From positions 1 through 64,000 of the forward strand of contig JASANC010004693.1 in assembly GCA_030248135.1 (NCBI GenBank): a stretch of DNA of 64,000 nt, in the 5' to 3' direction. Of this stretch, positions 45,222-57,970 are shown one piece after another. The notes under the pieces were generated by a model. The model saw nothing but the letters and a program-made list of their open reading frames with translations. It searched no databases and was not told the origin of the DNA. This DNA comes from Theristus sp. LFF4_11. Lineage: Eukaryota; Nematoda; Chromadorea; Monhysterida; Xyalidae. Position numbers and translations under genes: made by a program. Position 1 is the stretch's first letter, and each line of letters starts with the position of its first letter.

Positions 45222-48200
45222 TCATGAAGCCAACGCGGCGTCAGGCAACAGGTACAGGTAGAACGACCAGTAGACGACGTTGAACAGGACGAATGCCAGC
45301 GGAAAGACGTATCGCGACACTTTGTCGATGTTCTGCGCCGCTCTTCGCCCGACCTGGCGGCCGAGTTTGCGTTCGACGGGCGTCGGTGGCCGCCGGCTGT
45401 GTCGGCTGTGCTGGCGATTCCGGAGACTGATCAGACCTGCGTTGTGCAACAGTGAATGAAATTATCGTTGTACCAGCGTTTTTGTGAACAGTATTATTTT
45501 TGCCTCCCGTGTTTGAAACAAGTGTATGGATTTTTTTTATTCAAATACGCTGTTACTATCGCAGGTTTGCTAAAAATAATGCTGGTGTTCCAACTAATGT
45601 TATTAAAAATGTTATGATCTATCGACGTGATTATGATGGTGATTTTTACCTATTTGTTGCTCTCAAGTAAAGCCAATCAGCGTGTTGTACATTGCAGTTC
45701 TGCTTGATTGTATTACCCACAGCACAGAAAACCATCCAACCTTTCCATGTCAAGCCGAGTTTTCGTTTCTTTCTGTTCGTTCGTCTGCTAAACATTTCCG
45801 ATATTGACGTGTTCCGCGGCATTGTGTTCGCCATGGAAATGTGATCGTCACTCGTGTCCGGTGGCTCCGGCTGCGAATTTGTGTGTTTTTGTAAAAACAT
45901 TCCTCATTTTTTATTGTGCGAGTGAACTAATGAAACAAAATGCGGTCAAACATTGCTCAAGGTCAAGTTTCGGTGAAAAAATTTGGAAAAGCTCAAGTTC
46001 GAGCATTAAGTAGCGTTAATTTCTAAAAAGTCATTGAAAGCGTCAACAATTTTAAACTGATACTGATAGAGTCGCGTCAAATTCAAAAAATTAGGGTGGT
46101 TTTAAAATTAAAAACACTCGCAAAGCGCACATATTCGGTCGGCAGACGTCGGTCGCAGCAAATGGCGGCGTCCATCGGCAGCGCCATCGGCGACAGCGGC
46201 ATCGAGCTCATCGTCGTCGTCGTCGTGTCCCGCCCGACCGTTTTCAGATCGTTCGCGCTGCTGTTCTGCGGTGAAAACACGCGAAACTTTTCATTGGCAT
46301 GTTCAAAATAGTTTGGCAGTCACACTTTGTTGCTACATCATTGTGCTTACTTTTCCCAAATCAGCGCAGTAACGCCGATTTTTTGTGGCACATTCGAATG
46401 TACGTAATTTTTGTTGTTTAATTAACGCAATCACCACATTTCACTACGTTCTCATACCAAAGACAGAAACAGTAACATAACATGAGCTTCGGAAACCCTG
46501 AGGTACGAAATAAACTCCGGCGGAAACGGGCAATATACCGTCGGCTCACAAGGGAGCAGCCCATTATACATGTTCAACTTTTTAGCATCTCCACGTGTGT
46601 GCCCTGTGTCCACGCAGCAAAATTCGAACTTTCCACCTACAGAACGGTAGACAGAAGCGCTACACCTGAAACAACGACATGAAAAAAGCGGCAGCAGAGC
46701 GAAACTGAACGTTACCGGCAACAACTCGAACGTGGGACTCAACGGATCCTGCTGGCGTGGCTCGTCGTGCGACGCGAACCGGGCCGCTTGACGCTCGGTC
46801 GCCGTCGGCGTCAGCACGCGCATGTTCACGCGACGCACGTATTTTCGTTCACCTGACAAAAAATCGAGTTTTACTGCTATTTAGGAAAACTTGCGTTAGA
46901 AATAAAATAAAACTTCAATGAACTGAAAATGAGATATACGAGTTTGCGGAAAAACGCATCATTCTCTGCAACAAAAGTGTTCGTTTTTTTGCTCGCTATC
47001 ATTCCGAAAAGAATGCCATATCGCTTCACAAAATGTTTCAGCCGTTCCTGAAAGCACACGTCGAAGCACCATGTTCGTCAAACAAGCGTACAAAAAGATA
47101 CGTAAACATGAATTGGAGGTGCATGAGACACGAATGAAAAAAACGTTACACCTGTGCTTCCAATTACGTGTTTTTTGTATACAACCATGGAAACGATAAC
47201 GGGTCTGCTTGTGCGTCAACGCACACTGTGCTCAACGTATAGGCAAACGTGAATGAACTTCAACGTAAACTTTAAAATAAAAAATAACTTGAACTTTAAC
47301 GTGAACTTTAACGTGAACGCACTCTGCCGCTGCACGTAGTTGGCGGCCGTGAACTCGATCATGGCGCCGAACACGAATCCAAGGCAGGTGCCCATCCAGA
47401 CATCAATCGCCTTCATGTAGGACACCTCGGGCAGCGCCATGCGCGCCGCGTTCGCCTGCGTCGACAGCGTCAGCAGCGTCGTGATGCTGAGCGAGACGCG
47501 CGCCGGCACCGCGTCGATGTCCAGCCAGAACGAGAACCACGAGATGACGACGATCAACGCGGACGGAATGTAGCTCTGCGTGATGTGGTGCGTGATCTCG
47601 CGACGCACGTGGAACTCGGCCGTCACGCAACTCCAGAGGCCTGTGTGTGTCCGTGATTCTGTTCGTGTCGTGGTTCTGGCCAATACAGGTTGGAAATCGT
47701 TGGAAGTTTTTTAGATGATCAACGATATAAAAACGGCTGATCAACTAGTTTTATTTGAAAAAATATACAGAAAGAACACGTGTCTCAAGTATTAGCTTTT
47801 ACGAAACAACATCCACTTGCAAATGGCTATCGCCCTTATTCATGACTGTAATCCATAAAAAATTAACCAGCCACTTTTTGGCTGATGCCTTGGCACTTCC
47901 GAAAAATCAGCGCAACCAACAACCTGTGGAATAGTTGCCGTCGCAGAAACCGGTTTTAGTGGACATCAACTTCATGTCTGGCATCAGAATTGCCGGATTT
48001 TTGTCAATCGCGTTTTCGCCGCCATTCCAACGAATCGTCAGTTGTTCCGTGTCGTAGGCATCTGAGATTTTTTGAAAATTATTTTATTGTGGAAGAAAAC
48101 TGACAAGATTATGCGTTAAAAAAACAACCAGCCTGATCGCGTTGACTGATCAAGTTATGGGGGGGGGGGGAACGTTTACGTCAACACTAGTGAAATCAGA

Positions 48201-49663
48201 TTTTAATATTTTAATCAAGGTTGATTTAATTTTTCTCAAAATTTTTTTCCTCAAGGTTTTCAATTTACTACCGCAACAATAAAAAAACGATATTTTCAAA
48301 GAAAGATGAAACGCAAACAGATGAACCACTGACAGCTCATGATTCTCAATCGGCACTGCTGCGAGTCGAGTGGCCATTTTGCCAAATCCATCATGCACAT
48401 TACGACTAGTGATATGCTGGAAAAACGTTTGAAAAATCACTTTTAAAACTAAAAATTTGTAAAACTTGAAAAAATTGGTTCATAAACAGCCACGTTTTAC
48501 TCTTCCGCAGAATACCAGGGGCTTGGAATTAAACAAACACGAGAAAAGAACGAAAGAAACACTTTTCATGTAAACTGGTTGCCTGAGTGCCAAGGTGCAC
48601 CATCAGAAGTCTCACAACGAAAGACCAAAACTCTGCGAAAAGATACTGTTGTGCCGGCTAACCGTGTGTCATAGAAAACAGTTCCGTCGTTTTGGATCCA
48701 GACGAGGAAATTTCTCGCCGTGACATCATGAAATGTGGCTTGTTTTGCGTTCGCGAAATACAGGTCGGGCATCCAGAGCTGCTGCAGGATCTCGCTGTCT
48801 TTAATTAAGACCTTATCCGTGGCGCTGTGCGCCAGTCGATGGTCAACCCAGGACTGTTGGAAGTAAACGTCCAATTGGAAGTCCTGAAAATGTGTCCGGT
48901 GTTCATTTCAGCTTTTCACTTGTGTATCTGAAGTGATAATAATTGTTCCGGATGTTGTCTCGTGGGAATATTCTCTCTTATGCCTTGTAAAACGGCGACA
49001 CTTTTGCCACGAGATGTGTATTTGATAATAAAGAGCGGCAGAATTGACGGAAACCCACCATAGACGTTGCGCGGAATGTCGACATGCCCTCAATGTACAT
49101 GGAGATTGTGATGTTGGTCGGGTAGCCTGACGACAGATCACAGAGTGTTTGCTTGAAAAACTATTTAAAAAAAACTTTGCAACCTTTTGTTTTTTTAACA
49201 GTTTGGACAGGAACGTACGCAATAAAGCAAATTTCAAGATCCGGCCACAACACTAAAGACGCGGACGTGTTGCGGACTTTTTATAAAGTGTGTACAATAA
49301 AACGCGGTTGATCATTTTGAAATCGCCATACTGATCCGATCCGATCCCTTTTAATGTCCCTGTTTGTTATCTAAGCGCCGGTGTTTGTTACCTTCTGTTT
49401 TTTGGAACCAGTGAAGACCGCTGCGCTACCAACAAAGTAAAAGAAAAAATAAACGAACTCTGATTCTGAGTCGGCAACGACTTCTTGTCATACTCGCCGT
49501 TTCGCAATTTCTGCGCCAATTCTCGCGGCAACACAGCGGTACGCGCCGCCAACGTCACCATCGCCCATCGGAGGCAAACGATGTTGGAAATGAGCAGCAC
49601 TTTCAGACAGAACGCTGACTGGCTGTTGCGATTGTTGTTCGGCATTTCGACGTTGAAGATCAT
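45222..49663 (-). CDS. Cys-loop ligand-gated anion channel subunit (10 exons, 549 aa)
   Basis: Five such subunits form a membrane chloride channel opened by an extracellular ligand. Exons in transcript order: 49663-49459, 49126-49059, 48883-48663, 48416-48334, 48061-47924, 47640-47323, 46852-46716, 46265-46131, 45870-45741 and 45436-45222. All phases join and total 1650 nt including TGA. Marks in order: hydrophobic signal region after MPNNNRNSQ; YDKKSLPT and NITISMYIEG; YFQQSWVDHRLA; QLWMPDLYFAN and FHDVT (loop A region); the Cys-loop CMMDLAKWPLDSQQC with exactly 13 residues between cysteines; FCDGNYSTGLWSC, a second cysteine pair as in GluCl/glycine receptors; IPSALIVVISWFSFWL (M1); PARVSLSITTLLTLSTQ (M2, with the Pro-Ala-Arg anion filter); M3; a long loop; and FPLAFVLFNVVYW (M4). 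The ligand cannot be read from sequence. The start could also be the ATG seven codons in. Confidence 0.93.
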
Positions 49664-49716
49664 CGCGAGCAGACGTTATCGACCGACACACTACTCTCTG
49701 TTGTGATAAAACCTTT

Positions 49717-50400
49717 ATGTGTGCCGTGCGTTGCTTTTTTGTGTCTTCTTGCCAGTGGAAGTGTATGAATCGAAATTATTATTGCTCGAAGCGACAATCT
49801 GCGATGGAAAAACTGAGCGTCATGTTCAAGCTTTTGAACGAGTACAGGAAGCGCTGTTCCAAAGCGTCGCGGATGAAAGCGGTTCGTAGAAGTATAATTG
49901 AGAAAACTATTGAACCCCTCTTGTTCGCAGACGCGGTGAGGAAAAACTTCATTTTTTCAAGAGCACCACCGATGTCCGATCGTTATGTGTATTTGCAGAA
50001 GCTGGCAGAAAAAAGGCGGTTCAAATTCCAGGCGCCGACCAAGTTCTTTTTCTCATGGTGGTACATACGTGTATTATTCAACATTCATATGCATTCAATT
50101 GACGCAGGGCATAATAATAATGTGGGCGCAGAAAACATTTCCAAAAAGATGCACATAAAGCCGGTTTTGCAGACATACGAATTACAGACAGATCAGACGT
50201 GAGGAATGAAGAGAGAAGCGTACAAGTCGAGAAAATCGTGTGTTAACGGCATTATGGTTCGCGCGCGCATGGGCGGACTCAAGAAGTTTTTGAGAGAAAG
50301 TTGCTTAACGAAAATACAAAGCAACCTCAGTATTTTTTTCCGTGAGCAACCATCGGATTTATTTGCGACGATGCGGACGATGCAAGTTTTCATGTTTTAA
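49717..50400 (+). other. Unassigned open frame with one in-frame TGA, divergent to the channel gene
   Basis: An ATG at 49717 opens 161 codons, stops at TGA (50200-50202), and the same frame continues for 66 more codons to 50400. The product would be very basic (for example RKRCSKASRMKAVRRSIIEK and SKKMHIKPVLQ) with no family I recognise. It begins 54 bases from the channel start on the other strand. It could be chance, a noncoding leader, or a decayed gene. Confidence that it is coding is low. Confidence 0.2.
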
Positions 50401-52635
50401 TCGGTTCCACTTCGTCACACATTATGCGTCGCTGGTAAGCAAGGGAAAAAAACGGTTGGTTTATTCAGTCAAATAAAAATACCGTATCAAAATTCCGACA
50501 AGTCAGATGAAGCACTCCATAAAAAAACTTTGTGCAGCCCTTAGGTCACCTGAGAGTCCACCGGCCATACGGCAAAATACTGCCGAAACTGCCAGTGCCA
50601 AGTGGGGGTGCGCTTGAAGTTTGTGATTGTCGAGAAAGATTTGTTCAATTTTTTTAATTATCGTTCTTTGCAAGATCGTGTCGAGACTGAACACGGTAGA
50701 TGCCGTATTTCTGGGGTGCTAAACTTTTTCTCAATGACGGTCTGCGTGCACTGTATGGCACGTCTAGCGTGCACTTTTATACTGTACATGTTGCGAGACC
50801 AAAGCATCAGTCGGTGTCAAAAACATTTTGTGGTTTTTGTTGCATTTTATTTAGAAGTTCCGTTGAAGAATAATGCATGTTTTAGTCAGACAAACTCACA
50901 CACACCAACAAACAAACGGGCAACACCAACACACATTACGTCATGTAGAAACTAGAACATTCAGAAAAAAGTACGTAAGTAACGGAATATTGTTCAACAG
51001 GACATTGACAAAAAAACTGGTACACAAAGGAAGACTGCTCGATGGTATATCTGATACATTACTATTGTGGATTTATTCAAACGTGTCCGGACTAACGTGA
51101 GGTCATTTTATTTAAAAACGCCCGTTTGTCAAAGTACAGGCACTAAAATTTCAATTTGGTGTGACTGATTCGACTTTCACCATTTGTTTACGGGAAGAAA
51201 TCGGCTAAACGGATAGTCTGGTTTTCTGTGAACGACAAGCGCATGTTTTGTGGCACATGACGTCATTTCAGTGGGACACGTTTAAAAAAATAGGCCATAC
51301 CGTAAACAACATTGGTTCCCGACACGATTCGGAATTAAAAAGAGCAAAAGCGAAGCTAAAAACATTGATGCTACCGTATACTTGGATTATGCATTGTATG
51401 ACAACTCAACGGTCATTCAACTGAGTGAAGTTCGTGTTTTGGAGTGTTGAGCAGAAGCATAAAATTCTTTTGACCCGATTATGCAAGTATAATGTTGAAA
51501 CTTTCACAACACCGTATAAAACTTAGTACATACATACTATATGCACATACATAATAAACACATGTGGATCTGACTGGATCATCCGTTCATTTCTCATGAG
51601 ACTGCAATCAGACAGAAAGCGGTCTTTAGTATTTGTTACAAAATATAAAAAAGCCGTTCCAGCTTTTTGTTTGGCTGCAGCAGCAAGTGTCCGTTAACTG
51701 AAAAATAATCATAACTCATTTTGTTATACTGTGTGCGATGTGCAAAATTAAGCACATCACTTGCCTTTTGCCATGTCATTGTTCCCAAGTGCTACTGTTA
51801 CCAATCCCAGATACTGTGTGTTCTGCATCATTTTTGCAATAAATCATTTCGCATATAAATTTTGTTGGCAATTTTACATGATGGTTCATTTTTTATCGAT
51901 GTGGGATGTGGAAATTTACACCTCGTAGTGGTAACCAAACTTGCGCAGCTTGTGTGCTTGAAAACTTTGAACGTCTCACTCTGACTGGTTGCATCATACG
52001 GGTTGGCCTGTCGTACTAAATCAAACCACTGATGTTGGCAGACGTTGCCTAAACTAGCCTAAACCAAAACCTAATCCTAAAGCCTAATTCCAAGCCAAAC
52101 ATAATCCTGACCTGATCCGAACCTAAGCCAAGCCTTTTCAAGAAGGAAGATGCAAGAACAATTGCGTTTTGAACAAGTTCTTGTTGGGGCCGGAGCGTGT
52201 GCACGCGCGCTAGTGGATCATGAGCATGAGCATGCCGATGCCGTGCGCGTGCGCTTTAGTAATGAAGCTTTAGGATCATACGTGATTGTGGAACAAGATC
52301 AACCAATCAACGTGGTTGTAGCCTGGAACAAAAACAAATCAGCAACAAAGCTCAGTTAACCTGAAAATGTGGTGTGGCATTCATGAATGCAAACTGATGA
52401 AATGCAGTGCGTCACGTAATGCTAGACTGTTTACTCAATGGAAGGCAAGATGCCATGGATCAAATAAGAAACCACACAAGAAATGTTTCAGCATTGAATA
52501 AAAGTTATGTTTAACTAGCAAGATAAAATGCGCGGAAACATGGACTTTTTTAAAACTAAAAATTGATTTTCAATTACAGTTCTGTCAGATGGAAAAAGCT
52601 CGAGCAAGATAAATCAAGTTAGTTCTTTTTATCTT
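50401..52635. other. Gene-poor stretch with one MITE
   Basis: Apart from the MITE at 51065-51297 I see no supported exon. Near 52030-52140 is a short tract of CCTAANCC-like direct repeats (CTAAACCAAAACCTAATCC, AAGCCTAATTCC). No telomere array. Confidence 0.4.
51065..51297 (+). mobile_element. TA MITE with TGACGTCA, copy 9
   Basis: A 233-bp sense copy with TA at 51063-51064 and 51298-51299. The left palindrome is degraded (GTGAGGTCA) while the right one is intact. Confidence 0.85.
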
Positions 52636-52724
52636 ATTTTTATTTTATGAAAATACAATGACCAGGTAAAGGATAATGGTAAAAATAACGAGAACAGATA
52701 ACTCACAACTTTGTACGCAACTAC
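52636..52724 (+). repeat. 88-bp direct repeat, left copy
   Basis: The sequence from ATTTTTATTTTATG to ACGCAACTA is repeated almost exactly at 53005-53092, on the other side of the truncated G-run element. Confidence 0.9.
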
Positions 52725-53004
52725 CGTATTACCCCCATTAAACCCCCCCCCCCACCATTAATCCCCCCCCCCCCCACCAATAAACCCCCACCCCCCCGAC
52801 CAGTTTCCAAATAATCCCCCCCCCCCACAAATAATCCCCCATGGGGGTTAATTGGAAACCTGTTTGAAACACATACCCAGCGAATTCAGTGGCTGAATGC
52901 AGTGACATTGGTGAAATTGTGCTACCAAAGGCCCCAAATGGATGAGTTAATGGTAATTTCATTACAAAAGGCTGACTTACACAGTTACTATCTTAGTATT
53001 ATAG
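52725..53004 (-). mobile_element. G-run terminal element, truncated copy between 88-bp direct repeats
   Basis: It begins TA CCGTATTACC followed by C runs with ATTAA and AATAA spacers, then CCATGGGGG and the shared core (GAATTCAGTGGCTG, CCCCAAATGGATGAG). The far GGTAATACGG end is missing. About 88 bases just left (52636-52724) recur just right (53005-53092). Confidence 0.75.
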
Positions 53005-53092
53005 ATTTTTATTTTATGAAAATACAATGACCAGGTAAAGGATAATGGTAAAAATAACGAGAACAGATAACTCACAACTTTGTACGCAACTA
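53005..53092 (+). repeat. 88-bp direct repeat, right copy
   Basis: Matches 52636-52724 with about one base of length difference. Far longer than the 2-bp TA duplication this element family makes elsewhere. Confidence 0.9.
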
Positions 53093-53357
53093 TGTACACT
53101 CTAAAAAACTGCGACAGTTCTTGGATATCTAACAGTCGTTTTCCTCTATCTTTTGATAGAAGAGAAATCAGATCCAAGAGCCGTCTCTGCTATAAAAAAT
53201 CGTTTTACTTTTGGATATGTTAGAGCCAGCCCTAGGATGTATAAGAACCTTGGATGTGTAAGATTTGGATATGTGAAAACCAGCTTTTGATGTAACAAAT
53301 CAACATGTGTGAACAAGAAATACAATGATTTTCAATGTGTGACACAACATTCATGAA

Positions 53358-53953
<596 letters not shown>

Positions 53954-56900
53954 CGCTTTGAAATCCAAGGTTCAAAGCAGCGCGTCTCAGATATGTACAT
54001 CCGCTGCAGTGTTCCAAATTTTACGCCAAAATTTTAACCGAATTGAAAACTTGAACAACGAGAACGAATATTTTCTCATATTTTGTAGCTTTTTGCGACC
54101 CCCTGTAAATGTGGTGGCATTAAACACGTACTTGTATTTGCTGCTAGCATTCTTTTAGATTAGCTGAAGTTAGCATAAACAACAGTTTTCTGGAAAACGT
54201 TGCAACAAATCTGTTACATTTTCATGTCAAACTCAGAAAATACAATTCAATTAAAAGCTAATTTACATGTGGGCTTGAGGAAAATTTGCCTCTATATTGC
54301 ACAAATGTTAAAAATGTCACAAACAGAATCAGAAAAAATGAGGTTGAAAATCATTTTGCTGAACCTCGACAAATCCGCCAATTTAAAAGAAGAAAATTAG
54401 AATTCACAATTGAATTTTGAAAATTCAGAAGAGTGGAAACGTAATGTGCAATAGAACTTTAGTTCTGCGCGTGAATTTCTTTGATTGATTGAACTTAATG
54501 AATGTTTTGATGGAAACTATTCGGAAAGCGCAATAATGGTGATTGTCTGGAGTGTGAAACGGTTTGAAACCATAAAACGTGAGATTTTTTAATTTATAGA
54601 AAAAAACTAATTAAAATTCATGACACTTTTCCATCGACACGAAATTGCGGTACCAGACACGGAATGTTCAGACCACAGAAAACTCGGTATTGATTGTGAA
54701 AACCATGAGAGCGGGTTCCATCATTATCTTCTAATTGCGCAAGTTTTTAGTTTTGATTACAAAATCCAAGATTCTGTATGAACTTTAGCCAAGTCAGAGA
54801 CAATTGAGTAATCAAGACAAAATTAGGCAAATGCGAGAGACACGAAAGACGAAATGTAATTTTGTGTTTTCTGTGGGCAATTTTTTTAACTTTGCGGTTT
54901 TCTTTCTCTTGTGAAAGCTCCCCCACCTGTTTTGCATGTGTGTCTTGTAATTTATTTCCCTTTCAAACCTCACGAAATATTGTCTGCTGGCAGGTCTTGA
55001 AAAGGCATAATTTGGTACAGTTTTTGTTGCATGTCGGGCGGTGTTTTTTCTTGCGTGACTCGGTGACTTTGTCACTTTTTTCTTACAAAAAAACTATGCA
55101 AAACGTTTCAACGGACGAAACAAAAACGCACAACCATGTACAATACACCATATGTACTCTGTTGACATCCAAAAACTCAATTTTGGACCTAAGACTTCGT
55201 GTATGATTTGTTGGTTGGACCAATCAGCATGCTGAGGTAAAAGAATACAGTCATTTCAGCTTGTTTTAAACGGTTTTTACTACTGTATGCTGCATCTTCT
55301 GCAATATTGGTCTCGACACGATCTTGCTGCGAAATCTGTTCCTGAATTGTCAAAAAGATGGTATTAATGCATGTACTTTGGAGCGTTCTCGCGCATTTTT
55401 GAATGTGTGATATAACTTTTTCACAATTTGATTGATATCATACTGACTTGATTGTACCCATTGAAGCTATTTTTTACCGTGTTTGATAAAAACGCGCTGT
55501 TATTCGTTGCAGCTGGAAGATGCATTTATTTACTCACTCTTCCTGCAATCAAAGATAACAGACACACAACATTTGGTTTCGTATTAAAAAAACAAACAAA
55601 AGATACACCAACGGAAAAATCTTTGATTGACAAAAACGAAAACGCAGGGGCAAAAAGACAAAGTTGACTCATTCCACATCAAAACGGTAATGGTGTGGCG
55701 CAAAATTGATAAATAGTCGTTAACAGTGCAGTCCTCACAGCTATTACAATTACAATTGTGTCATCTTTGCCTCTCGGGTTACTGCTACTGAACGACTGAA
55801 GTATTTGGCTGGCAAATAATTACGGCCAGAAAGAAACGCGTGTCAAGAAAAATGACATAATAATACCACAAGTTTTGGGTTGTAAAGAGGCGGAGTTTTC
55901 TAGATTGAACAACGTGCGGCACGCGTCATCACATGATGAAAAAATGCACCCGAAGGCTTTTCCAAAGAGAAATAAGGTGCTTGGTAATTGGTTACCTGAA
56001 TTTAGGATTTTAGGATGTTACACTTGAATAATGTTCCCCTTCAATTACCTATTAAAAATCCTATTATACTCCAAATATTGTTGACTGAACTCGCTCAGTG
56101 TTGATTTTGAGTTTTTGGATGGTTACTTTTGGTCTTTCCAGCGGGTATAGGTGATTTTGCTGATATCCTCTTAACATCGCCATGCGCCTTATGTTATCAA
56201 CACATATTGTTGAAAATGGTGGTGAATGGAGTAACTCATGGCTTTTACCACACCTTTAGTCGTTAGTTGCTTTGTATGCCCGTCTTGATTGGGAGAAGTT
56301 TCGCGCGTGCGTGTGGACGGTAAACCACAGTCGACTTTACCATGTTACGCGCCACATTTTCAGTATCCACATGACCCTTCAAATATGTTTATTATGGCTA
56401 ACATTACCATGTGGCTGTCACGATGGCATTTTCTGTACAACAATTTTGCACCATATATATTTTCGCTCTATTCTGTAAAATTTTTCCTTATCAGCTGTTT
56501 TCCTGTGTTTGCCCTCACGGGAAAACAACAGAATGGTTATATATGTTATATGTTGTTTGTTTTACGTGTTTTGTTTTCACTTTACATTCTCTGTCCACAC
56601 ACACCTCTGCACCTTTGTTTGTGGCTTGTTGATTGACTGTATTGTTGAATTCGAAGCGTAGATTGGCTGGATTAAACACGTTTTGCAACCAATCATTTTG
56701 TTTCGGACAGGGATTTAAAAAAATGAAAACACTGTAAAACGCGCATTTTTCACAAGTTATAAATCAGAGCTACAAGCGTTTTCATATGTTTTTATTGGAA
56801 TCTTTATGGGCTTTTTATTTTCCCAGTCCACTGCACACATTGTGTTTTCGTGCGGTGTTTTTTTTAAATTTCCCATGCGTACCTTTTTAAACAAACTAGC

Positions 56901-57970
56901 AAAAATGCAACAAAAACTCGCGCTAGAAAACGTACAGGCTCCGAGTGTAGTTTTTCCAAAGCCCAGACGGTCAAAAAACTCGTTACACATATTAGAAGAG
57001 TTTTTATAAGTTTACATTACATCTCAATTGGCCATATTTTTCATATTTATTAGGTGTGTGTACATACAGTCTTGGAATTTCTGCGCTTTTTCGTTATTTT
57101 TCTCAAACCCCAGTTTAGAAACGCAAAACACACTGCACATAACACACTGGACAGACATATGACATCACACATTATTGAAACTTTTTTTGATATTTTTATT
57201 AACCGCACCAGCAAGTAAAGTATTTTCCGCTTTAAACGCGTCCTGTTTAAAAAAGCGATAGGTGATTCCTACAGTGGTATTTAGTCGTCATATAATTTCC
57301 ATTGTGCATTGTGTTTAAAAAAATCGTCGTGTTATTGTGATCCAATCGCAGTGCAACAAAAGGCAGGAAAATCCAAACTATGACAAACGCCGATGATAAA
57401 GCCATCCGACCAAAAAGTAGCGCAAACAGCATTTCAAAGTAGCAGCCAGTCAACTGGGCCCTGAACACAACAGGCCTGTTTTGATCCTTTTTAACGCTGG
57501 TTTGAGATTATAATCATAATAAAATCGCAAAAAAATATTTGCATCCGCTTCGACTGTGAAACGTGTATCCACACAGTCGCGTCAGACGCCAACTTGGTAA
57601 CCGCTTTTTGCCTTTTCACCATTTCAGAGTGAAAAACACCGTCAAAACTAAACCTACAGCTCAAAAACCGCGCTCAATTCATCGCACCACAACACAGGTT
57701 GCGTGTATTGATTGCTCTGCTATTGTGCAAAATAAATGCAATAAAACATTACTATTATTCGTCGATATAAATCATCATTTTTCGATTCTACTGCTGATAA
57801 TCGTTCTTTTCCACATCGGCTGTCAGTAACCACCCCAGATAAACGCGTTCATTTTCTCGACCGTGAGATTATAACGACCGTTTCGAGCGCTTCTGGACCG
57901 TGAGACGTTTCGCACGCTTCTGGACCGTGTGCCCTGGGAGAAACGGTCTCTGGATCATATCAAAGCAACA
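53954..57970. other. Gene-poor AT-rich stretch upstream of glypican
   Basis: No repeat family seen elsewhere in the window and no exon I can support. Scattered short frames lack domains and splice context. The glypican promoter and 5' untranslated region should lie at its right end; 57860-57930 contains a short duplicated CGTGAGA-GACCGTTTC motif (GAGCGCTTCTGGACCGTGAGA, in two parts). Confidence 0.35.
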
